A stretch of DNA of 64,000 nucleotides from Anadara kagoshimensis (taxonomy: Eukaryota; Mollusca; Bivalvia; Arcoida; Arcidae), in NCBI GenBank assembly GCA_021292105.1, contig CM037862.1, positions 7,048,765-7,112,764 on the forward strand. Direction: 5' to 3'. This document shows positions 36,721 to 48,452 of this stretch, piece by piece. Numbering within the stretch: position 1 is the first letter of the stretch; every line of letters begins with the position of its first letter. Under the pieces are notes generated by a model. It made no database searches. It was not told the DNA's origin and saw only the letters and a list, made by a program, of their open reading frames with translations. The position numbers and the translations under genes are program-made.

Positions 36721-37749
36721 GTCTGCTTTTCACAAACATTATTTGTGTAAGTAAGAGTGATGGTACAATGTATAAAAAGTTGACTATTAACAGTACTAGT
36801 ATCTGTCTTGTCAGTCAGTCTTGGTAACATAATGCCAGACATATGTTTGGTATTGGTATCGGAGTGAAATATGCGCTGATCATAAAAATGTAGATAATTT
36901 TCATTAGATAAGAAGCTTTGTCTAAATTTCTCCGGTGATAATTTCTGGCATGCGTCTTCCAGATGTTCCAACGATTTAGACCCATCAAGATTAATCATAC
37001 CTGAACATTATTCTTCTTCATCAAAAATTCTAGAAGAAATTTCCTCTTACTTAAAAAATGAGTAATAATTACAGTATCGACATGGGGTTATTTGTAGGTG
37101 CTCATCATTTATGAGGCAGACATAAAAAGACTGCATGTGCTTATCATGTTAAAAATGTCGGTAATTTTGTTAATTTTTTCATGAAATTTCTCCCCCTCGT
37201 GGATTTTTTCATCATATTTCCTCCCCTGGATTGTTATAATATATCCTCAGTGTGTTTCCTTTAATAGCTTCTTTCTTGTGTACAGAACAGATGGTAAATG
37301 TTTTAAAAATATATTTTTATGGCTAGACGAAGAGGTTATATATTCCAAAGATATAAAATTAGTACATAGTACTTCACCATATCTGTGTTAAATATGTAAA
37401 AAATGTCCTCTCCACAGCTTGAAAGTGTTACAAAACTGACTTGAAGTATAGATTTGTATATGTGTTTATGGAATGGTGACTGGATTAAATATTTTACATG
37501 TTTTAGGTTTTTAAGTGGTATGTTAAACTATGAAGTCTCTTACGCACCACATGTTGTTACATAAAATCTGATGAAATTCTCCAAAAAATTGTCATTAAAT
37601 TTAATTGAAACATGTGGCCATAAGAAGATTAAAAGTTGGAAGCAGTAAATGGTATTTTGTCAATCTGTAAGTCAATGACTGCTAACACCTGGCTTGATAA
37701 GAAGATTGGAAATTGTGTCAGATTTGTCAAAGCTCCACTGACTTATCAG

Positions 37750-37980
37750 AGCGCCTCAGTGGCCATGTGGTCTAAAGCACATGCTTACAGATCACAGTGC
37801 CTCTCATGAACCACTTTGCCTCTTACTGTCTAGGTTTTGTATCCCATTCTGGTCGATCCTAGTATGAGAAAGTTTTTCATTTCCCTTGCCAAAGACCAAG
37901 TGCTTTTTCCAGGTGCTCCTGTTTCTCCCACCACCCTGAAACTGACCGCTTCCATACAAATGAAATGATTTTGACTGCAG
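37750..37980 (+). mobile_element. tRNA-derived SINE, copy 7 (in DAG1 intron)
   Basis: GCGCCTCAGTGGCCATGTGG, TCTAAAGCACATGCTTACAG, a decayed B box, GATCCTAGTATGAGAAAGTT, then CAGGTGCTCCTGTTTCTCCC and ACCACCCTGAAACTGACCGC. The 3' tail is diverged. Confidence 0.8.
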
Positions 37981-38301
37981 CATACCACAAACTCTTGGAA
38001 TTTAACCACAACCTTTAAATCATGAGTCAGTATCTCAAACTGATAGGAACACTGTACCTAAGACAATAAATGAATTACTGTAATTACATTGCCACTATCA
38101 TGAATAAAAATAAACAATCAAATAAGGAAATGGTCATTAAATTATAATACAGAGATAAGAAATTGTGTCCTCACAAATGTTTTACTCTTAGACCACAATT
38201 CTTGAACATCAAGTTATTTGTTAAGATACCCAATAACTTGACTGGTTCAGGGTTAACAAGGGATTTGTATTTGGTTTGAAGACATTAAACACTACCATTT
38301 T

Positions 38302-38540
38302 GGAACATCAGACAATTGGTTAACAAGGAATTTGTAAATGTTTTTGAGACCTTGGAAAAACACTTACAACTTTTGGACATCAGACAATTTCTGAATTTTT
38401 CAAGCTATCAAGTTGCTCTGGTTAACAAGGAATTTGTAAATGTTTTTGAAACTTTAGAAAAAACAGTACAAGTTTTGGACATCAGACAATTTGTCAAGAT
38501 ATCAAATGGTTTTGGTTAACAAGGAATTTGTAAAATGTTT
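38302..38540 (+). repeat. Three-copy repeat, period about 95-101 bp
   Basis: GGTTAACAAGGAATTTGTAA, TGTTTTTGA and TTGGACATCAGACAATT recur, with starts near 38318, 38419 and 38513. Confidence 0.85.
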
Positions 38541-38907
38541 TGAAGATGTTGGAAATACTTCAAATAGTGTTACTAGCATTAAAAAAAAACTTTGAGACGT
38601 GCAGACACCAATCTAGTCACACTTCATTTAGATTCTATCTTATAGCAGAGATAAGTTAGGTTCCCTGTTGACCTTTGGGGTATGTTAACACCTCATCACT
38701 TGATATATCACTCTTGCTCCACAGATTGTAAAGACCCTCCAGGGTGTAATTTAACTGTCATGGTTCCCATTCATACCCCTAGAATCTTACCCTTTTGTTT
38801 TGACAGTAGTGTAAAGTGTCAAGTTTTTATTAAAACTTATGAGACCAGGAGGGAACTTCCTGTTTTTTCAGGTGTAAAATTTGAAGGAAAAATGATATAA
38901 AGTAGTG

Positions 38908-38922
38908 GAGAGAGAGAGAGAG

Positions 38923-38971
<49 letters not shown>
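38908..38971. repeat. Compound (GA)n(GT)n microsatellite
   Basis: About 20 bases of GA followed by more than 40 bases of GT. Confidence 0.95.
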
Positions 38972-38972
<1 letters not shown>

Positions 38973-40091
38973 CAGTAAAAATGAATGATATTTGATTCAC
39001 AAAAATTGCAAATTAGAACCCATTGGACTGACTATTTGGTTTCATTTTACACATTAATAAATTGAATAGTTAGACAGGCGTTTGGTTTATCTGGGGGTCA
39101 GTTTAGTCAGGTTGTACTGTACATGTATATCTAGGTGATTTGATGGTTAGTTTATGGGGGTGACTTGAGTATTGGGTAAATGTTTTGATTGTCTGAGGTG
39201 GCTGTTTATCAACACAGAACTTTGTACGATTTTCACCAAATTGTGAGAGATTTTCACCAAATTGTTCTCACGATATAATTTATTATTCCTTTAGATCCTG
39301 CAGGAACACAAGTGTTTCTTATCTATTTCCATTGTCCAAATTGATGTATGAGCCTTGCAGTCACTTAGTTAAGTACTTCTGACCTTGGGTTATCTTGTGT
39401 GCATATTGGCATGTATTCGATCACAATGTCAGGAATGAGGAGACACACCCACTTAATAAACTACATCTACTAATATACATTGACAGTTTGGGCTGTATCC
39501 AACAACTGCTTCACACTGATAGTGTTGTAATTGTAACTAGAATTTATCCCAAACTCTGTCAGATTTATGGATGTTTGATAGCAAGAGAACTTTTAGCATC
39601 TAATGAATAAAAACTTGGAAGTGTCAAGATTAACAAGTCTTAATGAAGGTAGGGAGGTAACTGGGTGTTTCTGTCCCATGAAAGAAATTGTCTTAAGCTT
39701 GTGTTTTTGTAGTTTTAGCTCATCTTGACAATTGATACCCTAATCTTAGAGAGGAGGAAAAATAAAATATGATTGAAAGAGAAAGAGACAGAGAGAGTCT
39801 ACAGATATAAGCAAGCATACTAGCAAAAGTTGTCTTATTTCTAAGCTGTGAAAGAGGCTATGTTCAGTATTTGTAAAGAATTCCCATCATGCATTGTGTG
39901 AGTCATTGATGTAGAGCAAATTTAGCAGTGGTGGTTTATTTTTTTGCCTTTGGACCTATAAAAAAATTATTACACAATTTGTACAATGTGTACCGGTAAA
40001 TAAATTCTACAAGAATTACTTGAACTAAGCTTAAGTTCCCATGTACAGGAAGCTCTTGGTTTCAAATTGCTCAGTGTCTTAAAAGGGTTTT

Positions 40092-40475
40092 GACATGTAC
40101 ATTGAGATTGTCTGGTTTCTAATTTCCCCATGTTCAGTTTCTTCATGTTGAAGTTTATTTGTTTCTAGTTTCTTCATGTTCATTGAGATTGTCTGGTTTC
40201 TAATTTCCCCATGTTCAGTGAGTTTATTTGTTTCTAGTTTCTTCATGTTCATTGAGATTGTCTGGTTTCTAATTTCCCCATGTTCAGTGAGTTTATTTGT
40301 TTCTAGTTTCCTCATGTACATTGAGATTGTCTGGTTTCTAATTTCCCCATGTTCAGTGAGTTTATTTGTTTCTAGTTTCCTCATGTACATTGAGATTGTC
40401 TGGTTTCTAATTTCCCCATGTTCAGTAAGTTTATTTGTTTCTAGTTTCTTCATGTTCATTGAGATTGCACTCTAT
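40092..40475 (+). repeat. 69-bp minisatellite, about five units plus a partial
   Basis: GAGATTGTCTGGTTTCTAAT, then TTCCCCATGTTCAGTGAGTT and TATTTGTTTCTAGTTTC, repeats with exact 69-bp spacing (40185, 40254, 40323, 40392, 40461) after a slightly longer first unit at 40104. As 69 is divisible by 3, long ORFs exist on both strands (40079-40459 minus and 40176-40544 plus, each with a 23-residue repeat). Neither resembles a known protein. Confidence 0.92.
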
Positions 40476-41730
40476 TTCCTTCTTTCAGAGTTCAGACAAG
40501 CCAGTTATACATGGTTAAGCATGTTATTTATGATTACTATATAGATCTGTTACAACCAGTCTTTGTTAGGCTACACTAGAGAGTGACATAATACACACCT
40601 GTTGTGTCATTTGTACCTTCCTCCTTTGTTTAGATCACCTGAAGGTTGAAATTTATAAACTAGGATTGTACTTCCACATCAGTAAATTCTATACCTGATA
40701 ATTCACAGGTATTTTCACTTTTATGCCTAAAAAAGTTTTAAAAATATTTAAATGTCTGGGTTTAAAATTTCACTCTAAATGACAACAGGGTGTCTAGATT
40801 AGCTTTTAGAGAAGACCACATGAGAAATAAAGAACTAGAATACTATAAAAGCTGGTTTATCATCATGATTCAGATCCATGCTTGTGAAAATTTTTATTAA
40901 GTCTGCAGAAAATGGATAAATCTATACCAGTACATTGTAGTAGACAGAATACATTCATATGGATAATTTGAATTATTGTTTACCGGGTAGTTATTGTAGA
41001 TAAAGAATAAATAATGGTATTAACAACAATTGCAATAGACCTAAAGCAGAGTTGGAAATAACAGTCAACATGCCAGTCTGGTTATTCACTTTTAGAACTG
41101 GGTGATTTTTAAGGCAGTACTGACCAAATTTAGATGAATTTGCATTGTTTGTTGTTGGATTTCCAAAAAAATAAAAACATCAATCAGTCAATGCTAGCTA
41201 AAATGCTAGTGCAAATAATTGTCAGTTTTTAGAAATTAAAAGTAATATTGATACCCAATGTTACCTAATGGAAGTAGAGTTGTACCAAAGTGTCCCAAGT
41301 GTCCTTGACCTTTGTAAAGTAATTTTACGGGAGTTTTAGTGTGAAATAAGTATTATTTAATCTTTACTTGCCAGGGAAGAATTGTGTCTAATCAATCAGA
41401 TTTATGTGAACTTTGTGAGGTTGTAAAATTTTATTTAAGATCAGACTGGCTAGGTATCGATTGTAATGTCTGGAGGGGCCCTGTACCTATTGTCTATATG
41501 CTGGCTTTGTCTACTGGTAGCTCTGACAATTATTGTCTGGGAGTCAGAAATATCTTGAGGAAGATTTCTATCTGTGTGACTGTTTGATTAACAACATCTG
41601 TTAATGCCTTTGTTCACACTCTTAATTATAATGCTCTTTTGGCTTAGCTAAAATGCATAAACATATATGTACAATGTGCAGTGTAGAACAAAGTACACGT
41701 TTGTTCATTCTATATCTCATGATTATAAAC

Positions 41731-41731
<1 letters not shown>

Positions 41732-41773
<42 letters not shown>
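41732..41773. repeat. (CT)n microsatellite
   Basis: Pure CT run; the Arg-Glu repeat ORFs on the minus strand are by-products. Confidence 0.95.
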
Positions 41774-41777
<4 letters not shown>

Positions 41778-42714
41778 ATGTATCATGATTACAAAGGATC
41801 TCGGAGACTCTCTCTCTAAGCATCTCACTGTATCCCATTACTAATACCCCTCTCTTTCTCTTTTTCTCAACAATTGCCAGTTTTCTGTCAAACATTTCAA
41901 AATTTAACAGATTTGGTATTTAATAGTTTTTGTCTTTTCTTACACCATGAAAATTAATAGTATGACAAATTAATAGATTAATAGATCTAGTAGTCTCATA
42001 ATTAATCTCTATATCCATTGGTTTGGTGGTCTATAGAGTGTTAAATATACCCAACCCATTCAGTCATTAAAAGAATCAAATATATATCTGTGAAATGTAA
42101 TTGCTCATTATTGATTGATAATCAATAGTTCAAAGTAACATGAACAAGCTATTTGTCATGGTGTAACTGTTCACGGAGTATTTCAGGCACCAAGGAATGA
42201 TTTAGTGTCTATAGATTTTCAGTCCCAGATCTCGATGAAGACGCGAGGCGGCACCAAGGCATGAATTGTAAACTTTTATTAGGCAGTCATAATATATGAT
42301 TTATAAGATTTATTATTTAATAACAATATGTACTTAAGTTTAAAGCGTCATTATTCACCCTGATAAGAGAACTATTTGGTATGTGTACAAGTACTCCTGA
42401 ATACAGCTCTGCCGGGACTTACAAATCTGTTAAATATTTTATCTGTCTCCTACGATATTTATAACATTGTACATGTATTAGATTGATATTACATTATTTT
42501 TTATATTAAAAGATAAAATATATGGTCTAGTTCTCAGAGATTTGATAAATTTATGATTAAGTGATCCTTTTCGGATTTAACAGGTATATTATTAAATAAT
42601 GTGATACTGTAGTCACCCAGCTCAACAATAACACTTGGCAGTGATAATAATTTTTAAAAGAACTTATTAAAAAGACCACTCTAAATATTGATCATTTTAT
42701 CAGTATGAGGTCGT

Positions 42715-42968
42715 TAAATGTGCAAAAGGGCCATGACCACCTCTTTATTAAAAAAATCCATTGTCATATAAAATCAGTAACATAATCTAATAATGTTGGA
42801 CCAAGGGAGATAACTCAAAAATGTTTTTGGGTTTGTGTGAAGAATAATATTAAATGTGTAAAAGGGCCATGAGTCGATGACCACCTCTTTATTGCAAAAA
42901 CCAATTGTATTATAATGCAATAATGCTGGATCAAGGGAGATAACTCTAAAATGTTATTGGGCTTTTGG
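42715..42968 (+). repeat. Two-copy tandem duplication, period about 130-137 bp
   Basis: AAATGTG(C/T)AAAAGGGCCATGA, GACCACCTCTTTATT, AATAATG(T/C)TGGA, then CAAGGGAGATAACTC occurs twice. Confidence 0.85.
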
Positions 42969-43880
42969 GTTGCAATGTGAGAACTTTAATCAACCATCTT
43001 TATTTAATATTGGAATGGAATATTGATAAATAAAATAGCAGTTTTGGACTATTGTTAGGAACATACACATACATGTTATTGTGTTGACTAAATAATCTTA
43101 TTAGGACCAACACTGTATGTTTCATAGACTGCATGTTCAAGTTTTTGACAGATTTTTCTACTCTTGTCGTGCAAAGCTTTTTGACAGACCAAGTTTGTGG
43201 GCAAATCAACAACCATTATATGTATGAAATCACATTATAAATTAGGTTAGTGGCAAATTCTGTACTGAAAAATAGATGCACTCATTAAATTTCATTTGGA
43301 AGATTTCATCGTCAATTATACCGGGTAGTCTTTTTTGTCGATAGATGCAGACCATTGAACCCATACAGGACATGCCATGTTCATGCAGATTTTAGGTGAC
43401 ATGTGTTTAATAATGTGTATAATATATACAACTTTATATTCCAGACATATAAATTTACTGGGTTAGCTATAAAAGAATTGAAGAATTATTGCATGTATAA
43501 GTACCTTAACGATGTAGTACAGATGGTATTCATTTTGGGACTACTTCAGCATATAAACTTAATTGAATCAGCTTGTAAAACAAATACCTTAATACTGCAA
43601 AATAATCATAAAGTTTGGCATTCATTTTTTACTCAAATCTTTTTAAGTACCATGTACCATATCCAATTAATGGAAATTTTGTTTTTTAGAACTACATGTA
43701 ATTGTGTCGATGAAAATAAATTTTATTGGAACCTCATGATATACATGTACAACAAAAAATGTGTTAATTCAAGTTCATGCATTTTTGACATCAAATTTTC
43801 TTCAAAATTCATGTTAGATTAACCCTTTGTACAATATATTTAGTTCTTTCATTAATTTCATTTATCAAAAATCACAATAA

Positions 43881-44084
43881 GTGTGTGTGTGTGTGTGTGT
43901 GTGAAACAAGACATGTCCCCTCTCTTTTTCAAACAGCTGGTAATACTACATGTAGCCTCTCTCTCTCTCTCTCTCTCAGGAATAGCCGATACTACTACTG
44001 CATAAACTTCCATATCTCTCTCTCTCTCTCTCTTAGCTGTAAGCTGACACTACTACATGCTCTCTTTCTCTCTATCTCTCTCTC

Positions 44085-44115
<31 letters not shown>

Positions 44116-44118
44116 AAC
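43881..44118. repeat. Microsatellite cluster: (GT)n then three (CT)n tracts
   Basis: GT run at 43881-43903 and CT runs at about 43957-43978, 44012-44034 and 44060-44115. The CT runs are separated by similar spacers (ACTACTACTGCAT, GACACTACTACATGC, GATATTACTGCATGC), so the cluster grew by duplicating CT-plus-spacer units. Confidence 0.85.
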
Positions 44119-44470
44119 AGCTGATATTACTGCATGCAGTATGTCATGTTGTCATGTCTTGCATATTTCATGGCTGACATAGAAAGTTATATACATTTGA
44201 TCATTTCTGAAATATTGTAAGTTTTAAGATAATATGTTGAGATAAAAATTCTTTTATTTCCTCTCGTATTCTGGATATAGGATTTCTTTAACAAAGCCAT
44301 TTTGGTATATCTGATATGATATGTCACAGTTGGTTATATCTCAGACAGTAATATTAAGTAATATAGCTTTCTGGAGCTATTTTTTGCTTGGTATGGAATT
44401 TCACATATTTTGTCGAGGGCTAAAAATTTGTAACTGGGTCAGACTTAGTACATTGAGTGAGTAAATAAGA

Positions 44471-44486
44471 CCTCTCTCTCTCTCTT

Positions 44487-44523
<37 letters not shown>
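44471..44523. repeat. (CT)n microsatellite
   Basis: CT run with short TCTTCTCTT interruptions. Confidence 0.95.
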
Positions 44524-44525
<2 letters not shown>

Positions 44526-45215
44526 TATCTATACATCAGCAGCATTAGTTGAAACTCCACGGGCGCAAACACACACACACAGAGTGGAATTTTTTTTAAA
44601 AAAGAATCTTCAGATAACTCTGTTTTAACTAAAGGGGTTCTTTGTCATCCTTTCATATTTGATAAGTTGAATGCCCCAAACACTAATGGTTTATTGGTTT
44701 TGAGTTACAAAATTTTTCACTGTTCTCAAATTCATCATGTAATTGGAATTTTTTCTGAGTGGATATTACATTGCATTTTCTTGAATTAACACAATTTTAA
44801 TATAAAAATGTAGACCTTAGAATTTCTGTTCTAGTATTTATAACTTAATGATAGGGTTTTATCGTGTAAAAAAGAAGTTGAAACAACATTTTAAAAGGTA
44901 TACAGATCATGTAAACAGATACACCTTCAGTCAAAAGTTAGTCAACTTTAAATTTTTCCTCAGATTGTTAAAATTATATAAAACCTCTATCAGATAACGC
45001 TATAGATTGTAAATTAAGATGAGCATTTGACATTGCAAGAATATATACAAACTGCAAACATTCTAAAAGTTTAAACACCTTAATGTTTTCAAGCTCCTAC
45101 CTTATAGTATTTGGTATGTTTTCATAGTATTGTTTAGTGGGACTGAGCTAGTCATGGTGCTGTATATATATAGTAAGATATAAAAAAGTGGTTCACTATC
45201 ATACTTTCTGGTATG

Positions 45216-45290
45216 GATCTTTTAGCCTTGTGGTAGAAGACTTGCATTTCACCTGGGAGGACAGGGTTTGATCCTTAGCTGGGGCACTTG
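45216..45290 (+). mobile_element. tRNA-like SINE head, second family
   Basis: TAGCCTTGTGGTAGAAGACT resembles an A box region, and GGTTTGATCC, 33-42 bases on, is one base from a B box (GGTTCGATCC). The spacing suits a tRNA-derived SINE head. It does not fold as a clean tRNA by eye, so I do not call a functional tRNA. Confidence 0.45.
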
Positions 45291-45683
45291 ATGAGGTATT
45301 GGATGTTTTTTCAAGTGTGAAGTTTTGTATAATTTCATAAGTAGTAACAGTTTCTAAACTGAACCATTATCGTAAAGATATTTCACTTAGTGTGGACGGT
45401 TTTTAGTTCAAAATTAAAAGTTTTAAATAAATTCTCTGTTCATACATATATATGTTTCATTTTTAGTGCCTGAATTATTAGGTTATTTACTGTATTTATA
45501 GATATGATTAGTCAGCAGTTTTATGAATGAAATTTTATTTTGTAGGCAGTAATAGTAGTGGTATATGATATCTGACTATTATACATGTACAAGTACTTGT
45601 TATATAAAAAAAACCTTTTCAATTGCAAACTTTCACAGCTGGTGGTCAGATTACAGAAATCTCTGTAACTAAGGCAGTTTTCT

Positions 45684-45805
45684 AGGCCACATCATATGAT
45701 TTGTTAGGTTACCAGTACATATAATTTGCAGCAATTTTATTAGGCCACATCGTATGAATTGTTGGGTTACATCATATAACTCACAACAGATTTGTTAGGC
45801 CAAAT
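45684..45805 (+). repeat. Three-copy repeat, period about 55 bp
   Basis: TTAGGCCACATC(A/G)TATGA, then TTGTT(A/G)GGTTAC and a CATATAA-type block, recurs near 45685, 45741 and 45796. Confidence 0.7.
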
Positions 45806-46640
45806 CAATTTATTTAAAATTGGAAGCCATAAGATACATTTTGGGATAACTACATACTGGTTATTGTACCTTACCACACCTACTCCTTAACAAATGAGAG
45901 TGCAACAATTCTTTAAATTAAAAATTTAAGCTAAAGTCCTGCTGTTATAAGGCATAACAAGTCAAATGCTTGAAGAAAACAGATGAAAAGTCAAGTGAAA
46001 AAAACTTACTTAACCAATTTATTGATCAAATTCATTCACTAGAAATGTAATTCTTGCCAAGAATTTTTATTTTTAAGTGTAAGCATTTCAAAGAAAAAGC
46101 TAGACTGTTTCACACTAAATTTTTGTCTTTTAAAGAGAAAACATGAAAAGAAGTAACAAATAACCAAAGTATTTACACATATTTATTTGTCATAACATCT
46201 GGAAAAGTTATGTTGTGGAATTTCATATGGATTATCCTGACGTATATACAGATATTTTACTAGGATACTGTCATGGGTTATATATCTTATACTTACCTGC
46301 TTAACGAACTTCACGGATCAATTCTGATTTATTACAAATTAAGTAGTTTTGGAGGTGTTAAATAACTCCATGAAATACCATATACCAATACTTAAAAAAC
46401 ATCTGAAGGCATTGACAGCAAAAATGTTATGTTTAAGAGAAAGTAATTTTTAGCTTTTTTACTTCCGATACATGCCATTCATTTCCTTGAGGTCATAGAC
46501 CTGTTTGGCAAGTGCAGTATCATATTCTAAAATCCAAGAACATTTCTAAATGCTGTGTGGCATTATAAAGTCATTATCCCAGTGTTGAATTAGCTTTTTG
46601 TCTAAAAGGCTGTTACAACCTAGTGTTTCTTTCACGTCTA

Positions 46641-46850
46641 GGTCCTCTGTGGTTGAATGGTCTAAATGCTTACAGATCACAGTCGCCCTTACCTCATAGG
46701 TTCAAATCCCATTCGGGTAGATCCTAGTGCAAGAACATCAGTTGAATGTCAGTGGGTTTCTCTGGGTACTCCACTTTCCCCCACCATCCCAGAACTGATT
46801 TCTCAATATAAGTGAACAAGACTTGATTGGGGAGTAAAACACCATTACTA
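46641..46850 (+). mobile_element. tRNA-derived SINE, copy 8 (best preserved; in DAG1 intron)
   Basis: A box TGGTTGAATGG (46650-46660) and a perfect B box GGTTCAAATCC (46699-46709) are at tRNA-like spacing. The body follows: GATCCTAGTGCAAGAACATC, GGTTTCTCTGGGTACTCCAC, TTTCCCCCACCATCCCAGAA, then the tail GACTTGATTGGGGAGTAAAA followed by CACC. Full-length order. Confidence 0.88.
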
Positions 46851-47256
46851 GAGGTCAACCCCCTTTCAATCTTATTTTGAGTTTACTAATTTAATATTAA
46901 ATTATATTTGAAAGAGGCTTCTGACAACTCAAATGCTACATTGCAAGGGAAGTAACTCTTCAAAAGTATTATACCATATAACCTGAAATCTGAGAACCCT
47001 GATAAAACCTGCATGAAGACTCAAAACATTATTATTACCAAATTACCGGTATGTCTTATCTGAAATAGTTTTCCTTGTAAACAAGTATACATGTATAATT
47101 TATACAAATTACATAACTTTTTGATATCAGTAAAGTGCATGTGTTATGTAAGGTATAATTATATCTGTGATATTGTTATTATAGCATGATTTGTGTTTGT
47201 GGTTAATGCAATTATGTATTTTGAGATAACTGTTTGATATCATAAAGATGCTGCAC

Positions 47257-47632
47257 TACAGACCTGTCATAAGTTTAACACTCAGCTAATGTAAAGCTCA
47301 GCACTGCTGAGTGGCCGATATATATAATATATAGCTTGTAGCTGAAAAGGTGCTGAGAAATAAAGAGAACTTTTCTAAAATCTGTGTAGATATAACTAAC
47401 GAGGAAATGTGATAAGCTGCCGATTCGGCATAAATTTCTTAGCAGGGATGACGTTTAACTATTTTGAGTTAGGGGCCCAGCTCACTTCAGAAAAGAAGTT
47501 GTAATAGTAATCAATAGCTAAAATGTGTAAACATTAAGGGTCCCAGACTGATTTTTAGTAGCCATTGTCTACTGGGCCCCTGCTAATCTTCATCCCTGCT
47601 TAGCTAAGTGTTAAACTTTGGACAGGTCTGTA
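47257..47632 (+). mobile_element. 376-bp foldback / MITE flanked by TA
   Basis: The left end, TA-CAGACCTGTC...AGTTTAACACTCAGCTAA, is matched in inverted orientation by TTAGCTAAGTGTTAAACTTT followed by GGACAGGTCTG-TA at the right. Both ends abut TA. An inner inverted pair (TTAGCAGGGATGACG at about 47440 against CTTCATCCCTGCTTAG at about 47589) makes it a nested hairpin. No coding capacity. Confidence 0.75.
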
Positions 47633-48195
47633 TTGTAGGTACACATGATATACAAGTGAATAGGTGCAGCATGATGCATTCTACAACATTGTACTGGTGG
47701 TACATTACATACATGTCTACATTTGGTATGTTTATACCAGGCTCTGTAAGACTGTCTGCAGATTCCAGAAGTCTGATAATTATACTGCAACCAAAACCCA
47801 TAAACTTGTGCATTTGTAAGAATCGTTAACCTGCAGGATTGTGTGTTTTACATGCATGTTAACTCTGTGATTGAAGAAAGATATGTGTGTTTGTGAGCAT
47901 AGAAATACTTAAAGGTTTTATATGTCTTAAGATGTTTGTATGAGCTGTTTGTGGGATTGATTAATTCTGTATGTAATTTGTTGAGAGAGAGAGAGAGAGA
48001 AAGAAAGAGCATCATTACTCCAAAAGTAAAGCCTTTATATAAAATTGATTTCCCGACAATAAATTATATTTTCTATGATGTTTTGGAAAATTTGAACCTG
48101 TAAATAATTACAATCTGAAATAAATTACCAATCCCTAGATATATTCTAAAACATGGCAGGGAAAACTTTTCTTTAGCCTAGTGACAATAGTTCTG

Positions 48196-48410
48196 TATAC
48201 AGTAAAGCCTTTATATAAAGACCACTCAAATGGACTTTATAGACAGATGATGTTTATAGAAGGTTCATTTTAATAGAAATATAAATCAAGTGACCGTAAA
48301 ACTCTGATCTGAACAATAAACAGGCAGTCTTTATATAAAAAATTCAATATATGTACATTGTGTTTATTAAGTTTTATTTATATAGAAATGGTCGCTATTA
48401 CATGCCATAA
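48196..48410 (+). repeat. Diverged member of the 7406-7551 repeat family, next to DAG1 exon 2
   Basis: ATACAGTAAAGCCTTTATAT, AAAGACCACTCAAATGGACT and TTATATAGAAATGGTCGCTATT follow the family order. It ends about 40 bases before the DAG1 acceptor. Confidence 0.45.
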
Positions 48411-48452
48411 TAGGTACTGTTAATTCAAATTGTTTCTAATATATATTTGTAG

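Larger units (their letters stand above)
36385..48452 (+). other. DAG1: Dystroglycan intron, 12,068 bp, phase 0
   Basis: Donor GTAAGT at 36385; acceptor TATATTTGTAG ends at 48452. The splice falls between KYV and VTEAGKD, corresponding to the human position before VSAAGKE. It holds SINE copies 7 and 8, a second tRNA-like element, an inverted-repeat element, minisatellites and several CT, GT and GA microsatellites. No nested gene is supported: the longest internal ORF (43403-43822, 139 codons) is very AT-rich and unrecognised. Confidence 0.9.

Noticed and set aside
40079..40544. ORFs of 126 and 122 codons on opposite strands
   Set aside because: Both are produced by the 69-bp minisatellite, whose period is divisible by 3.
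41622..41895. Minus-strand ORFs with Arg-Glu repeats
   Set aside because: They are a translation of a (CT)n microsatellite.
43403..43822. 139-codon ORF in the DAG1 intron
   Set aside because: Codon and residue use reflect AT-rich DNA (Asn, Ile, Phe, Tyr, Lys), with no domain and no splice or promoter context.
45216..45290. Functional tRNA gene
   Set aside because: A- and B-box-like words are present, but I could not form a clean cloverleaf and no terminator-like T run follows at the right place; a SINE head is more likely.
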